64,000 bases of DNA from Vespula vulgaris (GCF_905475345.1 NC_066592.1:8173501-8237500); one strand, 5' to 3'; counted from the stretch's first letter, positions 1-12,784 are shown. A program made the numbers and translations. The notes: generated from the sequence alone by a model not told the origin.

Positions 1-1194
1 GCAGGAGAACAGCCGTATCGGTGGTTGTAATAGCGCTGCGGAATACAGACGCTGACACACACTGTGACATACAGCTAGATCTGCGTATACATTGCCGTAG
101 GTATAATATACGCGGCGCTTAATAGTACTACGGCCATTCATGCCGCGAGTCGCCGGCAGCTTAGCGCTCTATTAATCACGGATTATTATTCATGCGCCTA
201 CCACGACGACGGTGGCGCTTTTAGCGCCACTAACTTTTGTCGCCCCATTGCCTTTGAGCTCGTCTCATGCTCACTTTTTACTCCTCTTTCTCTCTTTCTC
301 TCTCTCTCACAACCTTTTCCCTCCCACTCCTTCATTTTTGCCCTTCTCTCGTTTCTCTATCTCCTCATTCAGCCTTCATAACGATTCTTTTTGGCTCCTT
401 TCGGTCCCACTTCATTAAGCAGCACGTGGTCCAAGTCGCATATCGGTCTATCGGATCTTATTGTGAGAAATAAAAAAGAAGGAAGGAAAAGTAAAAACCA
501 AGGGAAAGGAAACGTTGGGACCTGATAATAAAATTTTATCGATCTGTATCAATCGATTCTAATTGCACGAAAGGAATCGTACGCGTTGACGCAAAAGAAA
601 AAAAAAGTAGACCCGAACGAACGTTGAACTTCCTGTCCTTCTACGTTGATCTGTATTTAATTTAAAACAGATGGTTACCGGAAGAAAATAAAAAGTCGTT
701 GTCGTTATCCAGAAGTCGTAAAGAAAAATACAAAAATAAAAAATAAAAGGGTCATATCGTTCACCTAGGGTAGCTTGCATTTGGCCCGACTTTAAGAAGT
801 TCCATACCATTCGTGTCTAGATTTAATACTTACCCGAGTACAGGCGGCAAGCGGAACTTTTTTTATTTTAGCGTCGTAAATAACCGTGTCACTTGGTTAA
901 TTTCGTTTTCACCACTTTCATCCGAGCGAAGGAAGGAAGGAAGGAAGGAAGAAGGAAGGAACATACGTAAGTACGTACGTACGTACGTACGTATGTACGT
1001 GCGTACATTGAAGAAAGAGATAGAGAGCTCTCTCATGCTCGTCGCATTTATGTCTTTAAACTCTCGCATGCCGTCGTCGGTACGTCGTTAATTTGACGGA
1101 CAGTTGGACTGAGCGAGAAAGATAGAGAGGATAGATATATGTATATATGTACGTATGTATATACGTGTATACGTATATACGTACGTAGAGGGGT
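1..1194. other. No gene seen; unique DNA with short tetranucleotide repeats
   Basis: CpG-containing unique sequence occupies 1-250 and CT-rich low complexity 265-360. AT-rich unique DNA runs to 900, followed by (GGAA)n at 929-961 and (ACGT)n at 964-1005. The ORFs are short and repeat-derived. Confidence 0.6.
964..1005. repeat. (ACGT)n self-complementary tetranucleotide repeat
   Basis: A run of GTACGTAC units with one TATG interruption. The unit is its own reverse complement, so the tract can form cruciforms. It directly follows (GGAA)n at 929-961, and similar TACG/TATA words return at 1138-1190. Confidence 0.85.
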
Positions 1195-1199
1195 TTACA

Positions 1200-1350
1200 T
1201 ATGAGCCGCGTGTGCCACGCGGTTAATTGACGCTTAATTGGCCGTAATTAAGTTAACTCTGGGAGCACGTGGGCGAAGCTTGTGCGGAGATTGGCTATGG
1301 CGCTTTAAGACTTCAGCAATCATCCTTAGACGAGAGGATGGTAACCGAAA
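1200..1350. promoter_or_regulatory. Candidate cis-regulatory element with homeodomain sites
   Basis: A perfect 7-bp inverted repeat CCGCGTG-TGC-CACGCGG (1206-1222) is followed at once by TTAATTG (1223), TTAATTG (1234) and TAATTA (1245), then an E-box CACGTG (1266-1271). The stretch is free of microsatellites while its surroundings are full of them. Homeodomain proteins bind TAAT cores; enhancer function is inferred. Confidence 0.35.
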
Positions 1351-1863
1351 CGCGAGTTAGTTTCTTCTGACGTAAGTTTAAGCTTGAAACTTATTAGGAC
1401 AATTCGTAATAATTCTCTTGTCAAAGGGGATAAAACGTTTCACGAAATCTCGATAACAAGTTTAGTTTTTGGATTTATCGATTATCGTCTCTGTTATATT
1501 CTAACAAAGTTCGCACAGCTATTGTTTTCATCGTTAAATCAAATTTCAAAAGACTCCCTATGGATTATTATAACGATTATTTAATCGTATAGCTCGTATG
1601 TCAATCGTATTTCGCACGTGTTGGATCGATCGTCGAACCGAGGAAACGTTAGGTAACATGCGCTTCATCGATCAAGGATGCGAAACGAAGGAGATACACG
1701 TCGGTAGTCCATCGAGTCAGGGTCACTCAGGATTGTGCCGACCTAACCTCAAATCCCGGCCAGGTAATTCACCTCCACCTTGAATTCCATCGTCGTGTGT
1801 ATGCGATCACCTGTCGGCGCGACGTCGACTGGCCTTCCACCCTCTCCTTCCTTACTCCTCGCT

Positions 1864-1865
<2 letters not shown>

Positions 1866-1923
<58 letters not shown>

Positions 1924-1930
1924 CTATCTC
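1866..1930. repeat. (CT)n-(CTAT)n compound microsatellite
   Basis: About 20 CT units run directly into about six CTAT units, a typical stepwise mutated microsatellite. Confidence 0.95.
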
Positions 1931-3188
1931 TCTTCTCCTTCACGCGTGCACGCATCCCGCGCTTGAGTTCGCCGTGAAACGAATACATTTGCATCTTCTC
2001 TTCTTCTTACTTATTTTTTCCGACAAAAGACGAGATATTCAACGTCCTTGGAAGCTCGCTGAACTCCATGACAAGGGAATCACGAAGGAATAATTTTTCT
2101 CCCGTCCCGACTCGCGCTAGAAGACAATCTTTAGATTGACCCGACTGCGACACAACGTATGTGTGTGTGTGTTGTCTCCCTTTTGTTCGATTCACCCTAG
2201 CGGATCATTTTTTTGTTTAAGTTAGTAGATAGTTTCTTGGAAAAGTCCGAGTTTTCTATTTTCAGATCCTGTCCCTTATCATCAAGGAAAAATGTGCAAG
2301 CACTCTTTCTTTTTTTCTTTTTCTTTCTCTCTCTCTCTTCTTCTTCTTCTTCTTCTTTTTTTTTTTTCAAGCGCATCAGCAAATATATTACAGCGAAATG
2401 ATAAATGCCAGCGGTCGAAAGGGAAGGATTGATTATGTAGGGGTTGCTTTTTATCGGAGGGGAAAACTCCGTCGTTCGTCGTTTAATCATGAAAGTTAGT
2501 TAAAGCATGGGAAGATGTCTCTTTACAACTATTTAATATACCTTGCCTACGGATACCATGGAAGACTTAATCAGCATATCGTCGACGTCTAGTCTTCCCT
2601 TTCAGCCGCAGCTTTCTTACTCAAGGGATCCTTTTAGCTTTTAGCAATGCTTATTCCCCCTTCTCGCGTTTGGCTTCGCACATCTTCGCGGAACGAGCCA
2701 GAAGCAGAGCCGTCGAATTTTCAGGTCACCTACGCGAGAACAATCCGCATTTACTTAATAACCATATCGTAATTATTAACTCGTCCGAAATAAATCACTT
2801 GCGGTATTCTCTTTGGGGATTTCTATTTTAACAATCCGTTAACAAGGACGGATTCGATCAAGTTCTTCTGTCAAGACACTTTGATTTCTTTTTTCCTCAT
2901 TTCTTTTTTTTTATGTTTAATTTTTTTTTTGAGAGAGTCGGGTTCTCTCCACCAACATCACCCCACTGTTCCTCCCTCCCAATTTTTTCTTTCGATCCCT
3001 TCCGCGTTATCTTTCTTTTCTCTACCGCCAGGTAATTGGCAGAAAAATAGTTGTTTTCTTCTTGGACCCGTGCCGTCTAGGAGAATAAAAATTCGGCCGG
3101 TTTCTCGAGATGTAGATGTGTTCTCGGAAGCGGGTTGGGCCTTGCTGGCAGGGCCGGTAGTTGAAAGAGGAGAGGTAGAAAGATAGGA

Positions 3189-3219
<31 letters not shown>

Positions 3220-4209
3220 AAGCGACGGAGAAGTAGAGAAAGAGTGGGGATCACGGAGGACGAACCGATCCTGATGTAAAACCGGACAAAGTTTTGTCGT
3301 CGCGGTACGCTCCGTCACCGCGATATCATTGTCCATTGGTGCAAAAGTTCAGCGGTTGCCCAGAAGAACTATTGTCATCTTGTTGCGATGTCGATTCTTT
3401 CCACCTCTTTCCTCACCTACCTCACTCCATACTCTCTTTCGTATCACACGTTCGATGCACCTCGTGTTGTCCTCCTCACCTTCTTCTTCTTATTCTTCTT
3501 CTTATTCTTCTTCTTCTTCGTTTTCTTTTTTTCTTATCCTTCCTCTTTGCAACTACGCTACGTTCTCGTTTGTTTCATGCGCGTTAACGAAGCTCCTTGT
3601 CATGAAACAAAACTAGTCTGTTCTCTTTTAGGACAGGTGATACGCGTCCTCCTCCACGATCGAAGATCCATCGGATCAGGTTCTTCATTTACTTCTTGAT
3701 TCGCGTTAACGATTCACCGAAAGAAATACTATCAGCAAAATACATCGACACTATCCTTAAATTCGATTTCGAGGATTCCTTGAAATTTCGAATAATCCTA
3801 ATAATAATCATCACATTTTTAAGGATTTCGCCAAAGAAGGAAGTATGGAAAATCGTTATAAGAAGCGTTGGAATATAGTAGTTCCATATTATCCCAGGGT
3901 GGGCATACTGCTAGGTACTGGTACTGGTACTGGTGCTGGTTGGTACTCTACTGGTGGCGATGAATTTGTCAGCCAGTACCGCGATTCGTTCGACCGTCGA
4001 GCGAACAATAATTGTCCGCGTTTCCACGATTTCTACGTTCTCGTTCTCTCTCTTTCTCTCTCTCTCTCTCTTTTTCTCTTTTTCTCTCTATCTCTGTCTG
4101 TCTTGCACAGGGTGAGGGCTTTCTGTCGTTTCGAACCGCGTCCAGGAGCGTTGCAATATTTTCCCCTCTTGGCGAGCAAGAGAGACGGTAGATTGCACGG
4201 TAGACTGGC

Positions 4210-4241
<32 letters not shown>
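4210..4241. repeat. (CGA)n trinucleotide repeat
   Basis: About ten uninterrupted CGA units. Reading it as a protein would give Arg, Asp or Thr runs depending on frame, but no gene context supports coding. Confidence 0.9.
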
Positions 4242-4243
<2 letters not shown>

Positions 4244-4361
4244 GGACGACGTTGACTACGCCCTGCATTTTTCCCGGGCATGCGGGTGTAGGGGTGTAAA
4301 TAAATGAAAAATGAAAATAATTAAAAACGCTTTTTAATATTCTCCACGGACTCTCTTATCA

Positions 4362-4394
<33 letters not shown>

Positions 4395-5044
4395 TTTTCT
4401 CTTTTTCTCTTTCTTTCTTCTACCTCGATTGCCAGCTCGCACGTCTCATCTCTGACGCTTCTTTTTCTCTACATTTGCGCTTCATGTACACTTGAGAAGA
4501 AATTCCATGTATCTCTATCTATCTCTTTTTCCATCTCCTTTCTTCTTTCTCTATCAATCCATCCCCCTCAGCCAGCACTTTCCGTCTACCTTTAGCTCGG
4601 TCTTCATCCCTGTTTAACCTCTGTACACCTCCCTTTTGTGTTTCATGTTTCCCGTGTGAGAAACATCGAATCTGAGCATAGAGAGAGGATACTTATCGGA
4701 TAGAAAAGACACGTGGAAGTTAAAAACGTCAATTCGAGTGGACTCTATGGAACAGAATAAACGAGATATTAAAAAATTATTTGAGCCCTTTAAATCGTCT
4801 AATCTTGCTGGTAAGCAACACAGCTGGTATTACACTTGTTAAGGACTAGCAAAGCAAACTCTGTCATTGCTAGATTCACCCTGTCTCTCTCTTTTTATCA
4901 GCGAGTCCAAACGACACCCCATTCGACAAAACGTTCGCTTGACCCGCGTTGAAATTTTTTCCTCGACGTTATACACGTATATATAAAACCCTATGTGACC
5001 GTATACATATGTAGCGTATACATATACACATATATATATATGCA

Positions 5045-5049
<5 letters not shown>

Positions 5050-5078
<29 letters not shown>
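5050..5078. repeat. (TA)n microsatellite
   Basis: About 14 TA units inside a longer AT-rich stretch from 4975. Confidence 0.9.
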
Positions 5079-6451
5079 GCATCGTGGATCCAGCTAGAAA
5101 TTTTTTTATTTCGCCTTTCTTTGCTGTGTTCCTCATCAGAGCGATCCGTCGTCAATAGTAGTGCCGCTCGTTAATACCTCGTCGGTCAATAGTTATGCCG
5201 CTGCTTTTCGTCCTCCCACTCCTCCCACTTCTCCTTCTCCCCACTCTTCTCTTGCATCCCACCTCCACCAACCACTTCTCTCTCTCTCTCTCTCTCTCTT
5301 TTTCTCTCTCACTCACACACACATACACATATATACACACACATACAGATACAATATGTATACACATACATACATATATACTCTCTCTCTCTCTCTCTCT
5401 CTCTCCTCCCTCTACCACCACCTACCTTTTCCCCGGTCTCACCTACACCCACGCGAGGTCATGTACATAGGACTGTGGATACGTGTGTTTATATCACATT
5501 ATGTACGGGCGCGTGTTGGGCCACATATCTATGCCTTATGTATACATGCGTTATTCCTGGTACATATATAGCCGCCGGTGTACTCACCTTGGATGTACGC
5601 GGTGGTGAAGAAAGTAAACGACCCGTACTGTTTTCTCTTTCTCTCTTTCTCTTACTATCCTACCGTATCGTAGCTACCTACGACGTTACTCTCACGCCCT
5701 CTGTCTCCCTCGTGTTTTTGATTAAATTTAATTGCGCGATATGGACAAAGGGTGAAGGTGCGGTACCGACGATAGGAGATGAGCACGCGTGCGCGCGAAT
5801 ATTACTATCCTATGTACGTTCCCTTCGCGTAATTTGCCGTGGAATTTTTTCTTTAGTTTATAACGAGCTCCTGCTGGCCACCACCATCCTCTCCTCACCT
5901 CATCTCCTCTCTCTATTCTCCACCCTCTACTCTTCATCCTCCACCCTCCACCACTGTGCCATCGAACCGATTGTAAGTTCCATATTTTGTCCCAAAATTT
6001 CCACCAATTTTCTATGTCCCTCTCTAATTAGGTACTTTTCGTTCCAACCGCGATCAGAGTTCATTATTATTTAACAAGTTATTGATTATTTTAATGATTC
6101 GTGATTGGATCTGGAAAATTGATCATTTTCATCAGTTAAAATCATACTTTTTTTTTTACATTTGTAACGTTTAGTCTGGTTAGATATACTGAACGTCCGA
6201 TATGAGGGGTACAGTACGGACAAAATAAATGTTTTCTCGTTTCTTGGAGCTTCTTTTTTTTCTCCCTTTTATTATAAATATGAAAGATGTAGGAATATTT
6301 TTATATATTTAAAACATATTTATCGTACGTTTATTATATGTTATTATATATAATACGAAAAACACAAAACTATAAATTTCTTTCGGGGTGCGGCCTTTTC
6401 GTAATATTTTCAATTCATATATTAAACAGACCCAAGAGATTAGTACAGGTC

Positions 6452-6454
<3 letters not shown>

Positions 6455-6486
<32 letters not shown>

Positions 6487-6541
6487 AAAACAAAACAAAA
6501 CAAAGAAAAGAAAAAAAAATAGAAAGAAAGAAAGAAAGAAA
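6455..6541. repeat. Poly-A tract grading into (CAAAA)n and (GAAA)n
   Basis: About 31 A residues are followed by several CAAAA and then GAAA units. It resembles a retroposon tail, but no element body or target duplication was recognised upstream. Confidence 0.8.
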
Positions 6542-6886
6542 TATCCTAATTTTCTAATCGCATCCTTCCAAGAAAAACTCATTGGTCGATATTTATATTA
6601 TACGAGGATAGATTCGAAGAGGAGGAAATTCCCACGGAATTTTTTTTCAGGACACCCTGTTTGTGATCTCTCCTCTCCCTCATCCTCGTTCCTATGTAAT
6701 ATGTTTATGTAGCGTAGTAGATACTCCGTACATAGCTAGTTAGGTGTATAGATAGGAAGAGAGAAGGTGGAGGAGGGTGCGGTACGTTCGTCGGTGGCTA
6801 CGTTCACACTCGCGTACTTCATACAAGTACGCTCGCGCGCGCGCGCGTATACGTGCTCGCGTGCATGAGAAACACCGTCAGGGACG

Positions 6887-6925
6887 TATATAAGCGTTGC
6901 TACGCACACATCTTCGCTCGGTGCA
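6887..6925 (+). promoter_or_regulatory. TATA-like element, possible core promoter
   Basis: TATATAAG at 6887-6894 sits in a CpG-rich stretch (6780-6960) with an alternating CG tract at 6832-6848. About 30 nt downstream the bases do not match the TCAGT initiator, so promoter function is doubtful. Confidence 0.15.
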
Positions 6926-7000
6926 CTTGTCCATGCTTCACGTCGTGCAGTGTCTCTCAACTTATTCGCAAAGAATTTCTTACGTATTTTGTTTCGTTTA

Positions 7001-7080
7001 GAAGAAGAGGAAGAAGAGGATGATAAAAGGAAGAGGAGGAGGAGAATGAGGAGGAGGAGGAGGAGGAGGAGGAAGAAAAA
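7001..7080. repeat. GAG/GAA purine-strand tract
   Basis: An almost pure purine run of GAAGAG and GAGGAG units on the + strand. Confidence 0.9.
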
Positions 7081-7259
7081 AGAATTAATAACTTCGTAAT
7101 CAATTTTGATAAAGATTTTTTAATCATTTGGATAATTAATGTATCAAGTGTTTAAATGGAATGAATGAAATGAATGAAATGAATGAAACGTTTGAATGAT
7201 CTATTAAACGTTTTATCGTATAAAGACGGAGGTAATTTAATCGGTGTCTTATCATTTTG

Positions 7260-8220
7260 TTTATACAGTTTTATATAAATTAGTTTGCATCCTTAGTTTA
7301 ATATGTTACAGATCAAAACTCTCTAGTTTCAAAGTTTTATTTGTTTTGTATTTACAGGGTTATATACGACCTTGTATAATTTTAATATCGTTTCGTTTTC
7401 TCTTCTCTTATTTTTCTTTCTTTCTTTCTTTCTTTTTTTTTTTTCTTCTTTTCTCTTTCTCATATGTAATTTATACATATAGTTACATGTAATTTAATTT
7501 ATTAGCTTACGTTAAAATATTACTGATCAATTAATTTCAAAGTTTTATATATTTCATACTTACAGGATTAAATGTGCTCGTATGATTAATACTACTCTTT
7601 TCTTTATATTGTTTGTATAGTTTTATATAATTTAATTTATATACTTATGTTAAAATGTAACAGATCAATTAATTTCAAAGTATTATTTATTTCATGCTTA
7701 CAGGATTAAATGTGCTCGTACGATTAATACTTCTCTTTTCTTTGTAACATTCATACGGTTTTATATAATATAACTCATATATTTATGTTAAAATGTAACT
7801 TAACGATTAATTTCAATTTTATATTTGTTTCGTACTTATTAATTAAGGATTAAATATGTTTCTAGTATTAATAGCAACTAATCTTTTCTTTGTACTATTT
7901 ATAACAGTCTATATAATTTAATTTATATAATTCATATTAAAATATAACATATCAATTAATTTCAAAATTTTATATTTGTCTCATAGCTATAGGATTAAAT
8001 CTGCTCGTATGATTAATGACTAATGTATTGTAATAACTAATAATTAATACTCTTATTTTTTTTCTTCTTTTTATTATATATATATATATAAATCATTCAT
8101 AAAATTTTATATGAAATCAATTTTATCCACTTATTAGTTAAAATACGTAACGTATCAAATTAATATCAAAATTTCATTTATTTCATATGTAAAGATTCAA
8201 ATGTCCTTGTACAATTATTA
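7260..8220. repeat. Diverged AT-rich tandem array, about six units with 138-210 bp spacing
   Basis: A core resembling ACAGGATTAAATGTGCTCGTATGATTAAT recurs, with AGGATT (or equivalent) at about 7355, 7564, 7702, 7846, 7991 and 8192. Each core is preceded by ATCAATTAATTTCAAA-GTTTTAT-like sequence and followed by a stretch like TCTTTTCTTTGTA and GTTTTATATAATTTAATTTATAT. The middle three spacings are 138, 144 and 145 bp; the outer ones are about 210 and 200 bp. Divergence between units is high, so the array is old. No coding potential is seen. Confidence 0.8.
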
Positions 8221-8329
8221 CAAGGTTTTGTCTTTTTCTTTTTCTTCTTCTTCTTCTTCTTCTTTTACTTTTACTTTTACTTGTTTTCTTTTTTTCCGCT
8301 TCTTTTCCTCCTCTTCCTCCTCCTCCTCA

Positions 8330-8580
8330 CTTTGCGGCTACAGCCCCGCCATAAACTCGAATCAAGATTTAAGCGATGTATGCTAATACGGGACTTAGTA
8401 TGCGCCGCGGTGGCCTGACATTATAAAGATTTTCAATTTTACGCGGCACAACGACGAATAAATATTTACCGGGGGCGACGATCCGCCCCGTGTTACGAGC
8501 CCTATCTTGGACGCTGACGGTTTTGCTAATGTCATTAACACCTCGCGGCACGGGTCTTGTTAACCATTTGCAGGTGCAAG
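8330..8580. promoter_or_regulatory. Candidate conserved regulatory island
   Basis: A repeat-free, CpG-containing island between AT-rich stretches. It contains a perfect inverted repeat GGGGCG-ACGATC-CGCCCC (8472-8489), a forkhead-like AATAAATATTTACC (8457-8470), a GTCATTAA word (8531-8538) and an E-box CAGGTG (8571-8576). Function is inferred from site density only. Confidence 0.3.
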
Positions 8581-10369
8581 TATAGAGGAGGATGATTTCA
8601 ATAATCGATCCTAGTAGATGACATTGAGACGTTAAATTTAGATATTAAGATTCTCTGATTGTTATGAATAAATAAATATAATAATTAACAAAGATCGTGC
8701 GTAAGTTTTGTACGAGAATCGTACAATTTTATTGAATAACAAAAAAAAAAGAAAAGAATAAAAGATCGATCGTATAACATTTTTATCGTTTGATTGGAAG
8801 ATCTATCTTTCTTTCATTTTCTTTTCTTTTTGTTTTCTAGAACGATTCATGTCGTTTTCTTTTTTACATTAACAACGTTCATACATTTTTATTAAAATTT
8901 TTTATTTCGTCATTCTACTTTACATATATGTTACTATTGCTTGATGTATTTTTGTGGATGAACGTACAAGCGTGAAGATCGACCTTCGTGCTTATGACAA
9001 ACTTTTGGCAAAGAATTCGAAAACAACGAGCGACAAGTTCGCATAAACCCTATTTAAAGTGTACAGGTAAAAATAGATGCCTGGAATGGTGGATCGGTTT
9101 ATACATAACCTTGTGCTTAGTTTTGCACGTTTTCTAGCAAATTCGAAAAGACCTTTTTCATCTCTCTTTAGGAACACGCAAATCGTGTTTCTTCGGAACG
9201 ATCGGAAACGTCGATCAAGGGATTTTATGGAATATATATTTTGGTGGGAGAAAAGCGCGCGTATCACTGTTACGAAACTATTCCAAGGACATGAAACTTC
9301 CCTAACAAATGTTTGCCTTCGTGCCGGCCAAAATCTCGTTTCTTTTTCCTTTCATTCTTTTTCCCCCCTCCTCTCTCTTCCTTTTTTTCGCCGTTCACGT
9401 CCCTTTATCATTCAGCTGATATGTGTATATGTACCAAGCAGAGAGTATTATCAAAGCAATATATCTATATTCGCGCTGCTGACACGGTGGTTCCTCGTGT
9501 CAGGAATTGGCATCGAGCCCAAAAAAATAATTTCAACCCCCTCCCGGAGACACTCTTTTGATCGTCCTTCTTCTGATGTATATATATATATATTTCTTGC
9601 TCCTATTACCTGAATTTTAACATTTGAATCGTGAGGGAGAATCGTGTTTTAAGAAATCGATAACCTGTTCATTTTGACCGCGAAACCGTCGAAGAATACT
9701 TATTCCGAATCGTGAGAAAAGAATTTCTGAATTCTTAGAGTTTCGCTCGTGAGAAAGACAGAGACAGAGAGAAAAAAGAGAGAGAGAGAGAGAGAGAAGG
9801 GGATGGGAGAAGGAAGTAGATAGTTTGAGATTTTTCGTAAGAGACGATAATGTACGCGTTCCTCTTTTTCATTCTTCGTCCGTGGTTCCTTTCTTACCGC
9901 TATTCTTTTCCCTGAGGGACACTCGAGCTTGTACACAATAGTATCTATTCACTGGTAAATCTATTGACTAAGATAGGTGGGTGTAGCCCAACAAGTTATA
10001 AAACCACGGAAACGTACTAGTTTCATGTGGTTCGCTTGTTTCACCAAGAGGAGAGAGACTCTTCGTGCTAGTCGAAAAAAAAGAAAGAAAGAAAGAAAGA
10101 AGAAAAGAAGGAACACGTTCGATACCGTTCCATCTTCTTTCTTTAACAGTCAAATATCCCCACGCCTGACTCTTTAACATAATTCAACCGAATGTGATCC
10201 TGCTTACGTATGTGACAGGTCGTTTCTTTTCTTCTTCTTTTTTTTTTTTTGCTTTTGTCTTTTTTCTCTGCTCCTTTTTCGGCTGTTTTCTTTCTTTTTT
10301 TTTTGTGAATGAAAGAGTTCGAAAGTGAAGTAGTGACGAGACGTTCTCGTCGATTTCATCGACGATATG

Positions 10370-10480
10370 ATTTTCCGATGTGACGCCGACGCGAACGGAC
10401 ACGCCGATCCTTAATTAGGGGTTGTAATGTCCTCATTATCGTTACCGCGGAGCACTAACTTCGTTAGTCTTCGCAATTAC
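10370..10480. promoter_or_regulatory. Candidate regulatory island with TTAATTAG
   Basis: CpG-rich complex DNA with a TTAATTAG homeodomain-type word near 10411, bordered downstream by a long GA tract. This arrangement is frequent for accessible regulatory DNA in insects; function is unproven. Confidence 0.2.
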
Positions 10481-10548
10481 GCGAGAAGCGGACGAAAGGG
10501 GTGGGTGGACATAGTGGGAGGAGTTGGAGGAGTTGGAGAACATGATAA

Positions 10549-10550
<2 letters not shown>

Positions 10551-10637
<87 letters not shown>
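10551..10637. repeat. (GA)n microsatellite, about 87 bp
   Basis: A nearly perfect GA run with one GG interruption near 10590; a potential binding platform for GAGA-type factors. Confidence 0.95.
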
Positions 10638-10640
<3 letters not shown>

Positions 10641-10979
10641 TCGGTGCATCAACCCCTCGCAGCTCCCTGACCGAATCTCGTGAATGCATCAGACGTTATT
10701 AGGTTAAGGGCGCTCTTCCGATGCACCAAGGAAACCATGTTCGATGCCTGTAATAAACTTCTACTCATTGATTCCCATCTTCCTGGACGTGAAAGTACGT
10801 GAATGGTTGAATGGGATTGGTGTTCGAAAGAGTTCGTGAAAGTAAACCGTTCGCGTTTATTAGTTCAGCAATAGTGCTATTGTCTAGGTTCTTCCTGCCT
10901 GTCGATCGGAAGGAAATGTATTACAAATTATAGTTGAAAGGTATAACAAGATGCAGGATTTCGTGGTCATGGTCATGGT

Positions 10980-10982
<3 letters not shown>

Positions 10983-11052
<70 letters not shown>
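10983..11052. repeat. (CT)n microsatellite
   Basis: About 35 CT units with a single TTT break near 11030. Confidence 0.95.
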
Positions 11053-11142
11053 ATGTCTCTCTGTCTCTTTCCCTTCCATTGAGACGTCAGAGTTGCTCTT
11101 GTTCGCATCGTTACACTTTGTTGTATCAGTGCATGTAGTTCC

Positions 11143-11215
11143 TGGTGGAGGTGGCGGCGGCGGTGGTGACGTCGGCGGAGGCGGCGGTGGTGGTGGTGGT
11201 GGTGGTGGTGGTGGG
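11143..11215. repeat. (GGT/GGC)n trinucleotide tract
   Basis: Mixed GGC, GGA and GGT units, the last part pure GGT. It translates as poly-Gly or poly-Val on + and poly-His/Pro/Thr on -, with no gene context. Confidence 0.95.
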
Positions 11216-11221
11216 AGGGCA

Positions 11222-11390
11222 CACGAAGGTAAGGGGGATTTTAATTAAGAAAGGGCGCCACGGTAATTGGCTTTCACGACGTACGCGTGATGAATGAAAT
11301 GTTTTCATAGCGTACGAAAGGGCGGTTTAAGGAGCGCCCATAAATACCATCGTAAGTGCTTTGATCCGAGCGAGTCTTACCGGACCCGCG
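11222..11390. promoter_or_regulatory. Candidate regulatory island
   Basis: A complex CpG-bearing island with TTTAATTAAG (near 11240), GGTAATTGG (near 11261), an inverted repeat GGGCG...CGCCC (near 11321-11340) and CATAAATA (near 11339), flanked by the GGT tract and a CT tract. Confidence 0.3.
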
Positions 11391-11392
11391 GT

Positions 11393-11447
<55 letters not shown>

Positions 11448-11734
11448 CTCTCTTTCTCTCTCTTTTTACGAAGCTAGTGGCCTGTTGCATGCCTCTCTGT
11501 TAACCGGCCCTCGGGCTATGCACCGGGCATGTTTCTTGAGCCGCTCCTGTACTTCTTCTGATCGATTTAAGACCCGTTCATACTCACGCCCGCTACGCTC
11601 GATTGCACGTTCGCTTCTACAAGACTAAACGAGTCCGTTCTTCTCTTACCGCTTGACGTTATCATTCGTATAATACTTAACGGAAACCATTTGTCTGAGT
11701 TTCGTTGAACCAACCTAGAGATTTTTCCTTAATC

Positions 11735-11738
<4 letters not shown>

Positions 11739-11797
<59 letters not shown>
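11739..11797. repeat. (CT)n microsatellite
   Basis: About 29 uninterrupted CT units. Confidence 0.95.
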
Positions 11798-11800
<3 letters not shown>

Positions 11801-12333
11801 GTGTTAAAATGGTAAAGATGATAAGGGGGTGGGATTGAGGAAGAGATTACAGAATGTTAGGTTAGACATATCGATATGTAGATACCGGGTTAACGTGGAA
11901 ACGGGCCAGGTTGGTTATACGATGCCAATGAAATTAATGTTTTTCATCGGTGATGATAACGTCGATCAGAATTCTTAGAGGCGTGAGAAGGGAAAGCGTG
12001 GGTTAGGACGAGTAACCAGCACGGGTGCCTTGATCGAACCTAACCTATCCTCTTAGCTACGAGGTTGTTTCCCGATCTAAAATATCCCTGGTACACCTAG
12101 CGACATGTTACCGTGCGACAAAACGGAGCAAACAGACCGGCGACGTTCGGTCGAGCGTCGAGGAGCGGCTAACCATACAGTGCCTTTCATTAGCGGGAGT
12201 CACTCGATCGAGGTTAAACTTCTCGATCGTTTCATTCGACGAGTGTTAGAAGAGTTAGTATCCCTATCGACGATGACTCGATGTTTCCTACTTCATTCTT
12301 CTTTCGTTTTCTTTAATTATCCACCGTCTAGAT

Positions 12334-12379
<46 letters not shown>

Positions 12380-12728
12380 AGAGGGATGGATGCTGGTGTA
12401 GTGGTAGTGGTGCTCGAAGAATTTCAACGAAAATCGAATGGCATTTCGGATTTCGTTTGGTAAACGTAGCGGAGTTTCATCGTCGGTGACGCGTACGGTA
12501 CGATAGTTTCACGGCGTCATTCCTCCCCCCTCTTACTTTCTCTCTCTCTCTCTAACTTGCTCTTTCTCCTTCGTCTCCCTCTCCAAGTCTAGTCTGCGGA
12601 CGAGGTGGAATCATGGGGTGGTTGGGATCTCGCGTAGGAGAGAGAAAGAGAGAAAGAGAATGTACGAGGGATGGCGGAGGACAATACTATCCCCGCTGAC
12701 TCAGTTTATGGCTGATCATTCGACCCTG

Positions 12729-12731
<3 letters not shown>

Positions 12732-12784
<53 letters not shown>

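Larger units (their letters stand above)
1351..7259. other. No gene seen; unique AT-rich DNA with many simple repeats
   Basis: Contains (CT)n then (CTAT)n at 1866-1930, a T/C tract at 2304-2369, (GA)n at 3188-3230, (TTC)n at 3478-3535, CT-rich tracts at 4040-4100 and 4360-4425, (TA)n at 5050-5078, CT/CA/TA compound tracts at 5279-5406, poly-A at 6455-6485 followed by A4C and GA3 units, and a GAG/GAA purine tract at 7001-7080. A TATA-like element is at 6887. All long ORFs are translations of these repeats. Confidence 0.6.

Noticed and set aside
2560..2598. TGGAAGACT with downstream AGTCTTCC, resembling miR-7 seed and hairpin
   Set aside because: Only 8 bp pair and the rest of the mature sequence differs; too short for a precursor.
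5475..6074. 199-residue open frame on +
   Set aside because: Does not start with ATG at its first codon, contains low-complexity Ser/Leu segments, no domain recognised.
6455..6541. Poly-A tract as a retroposon tail
   Set aside because: No element body or target-site duplication visible.
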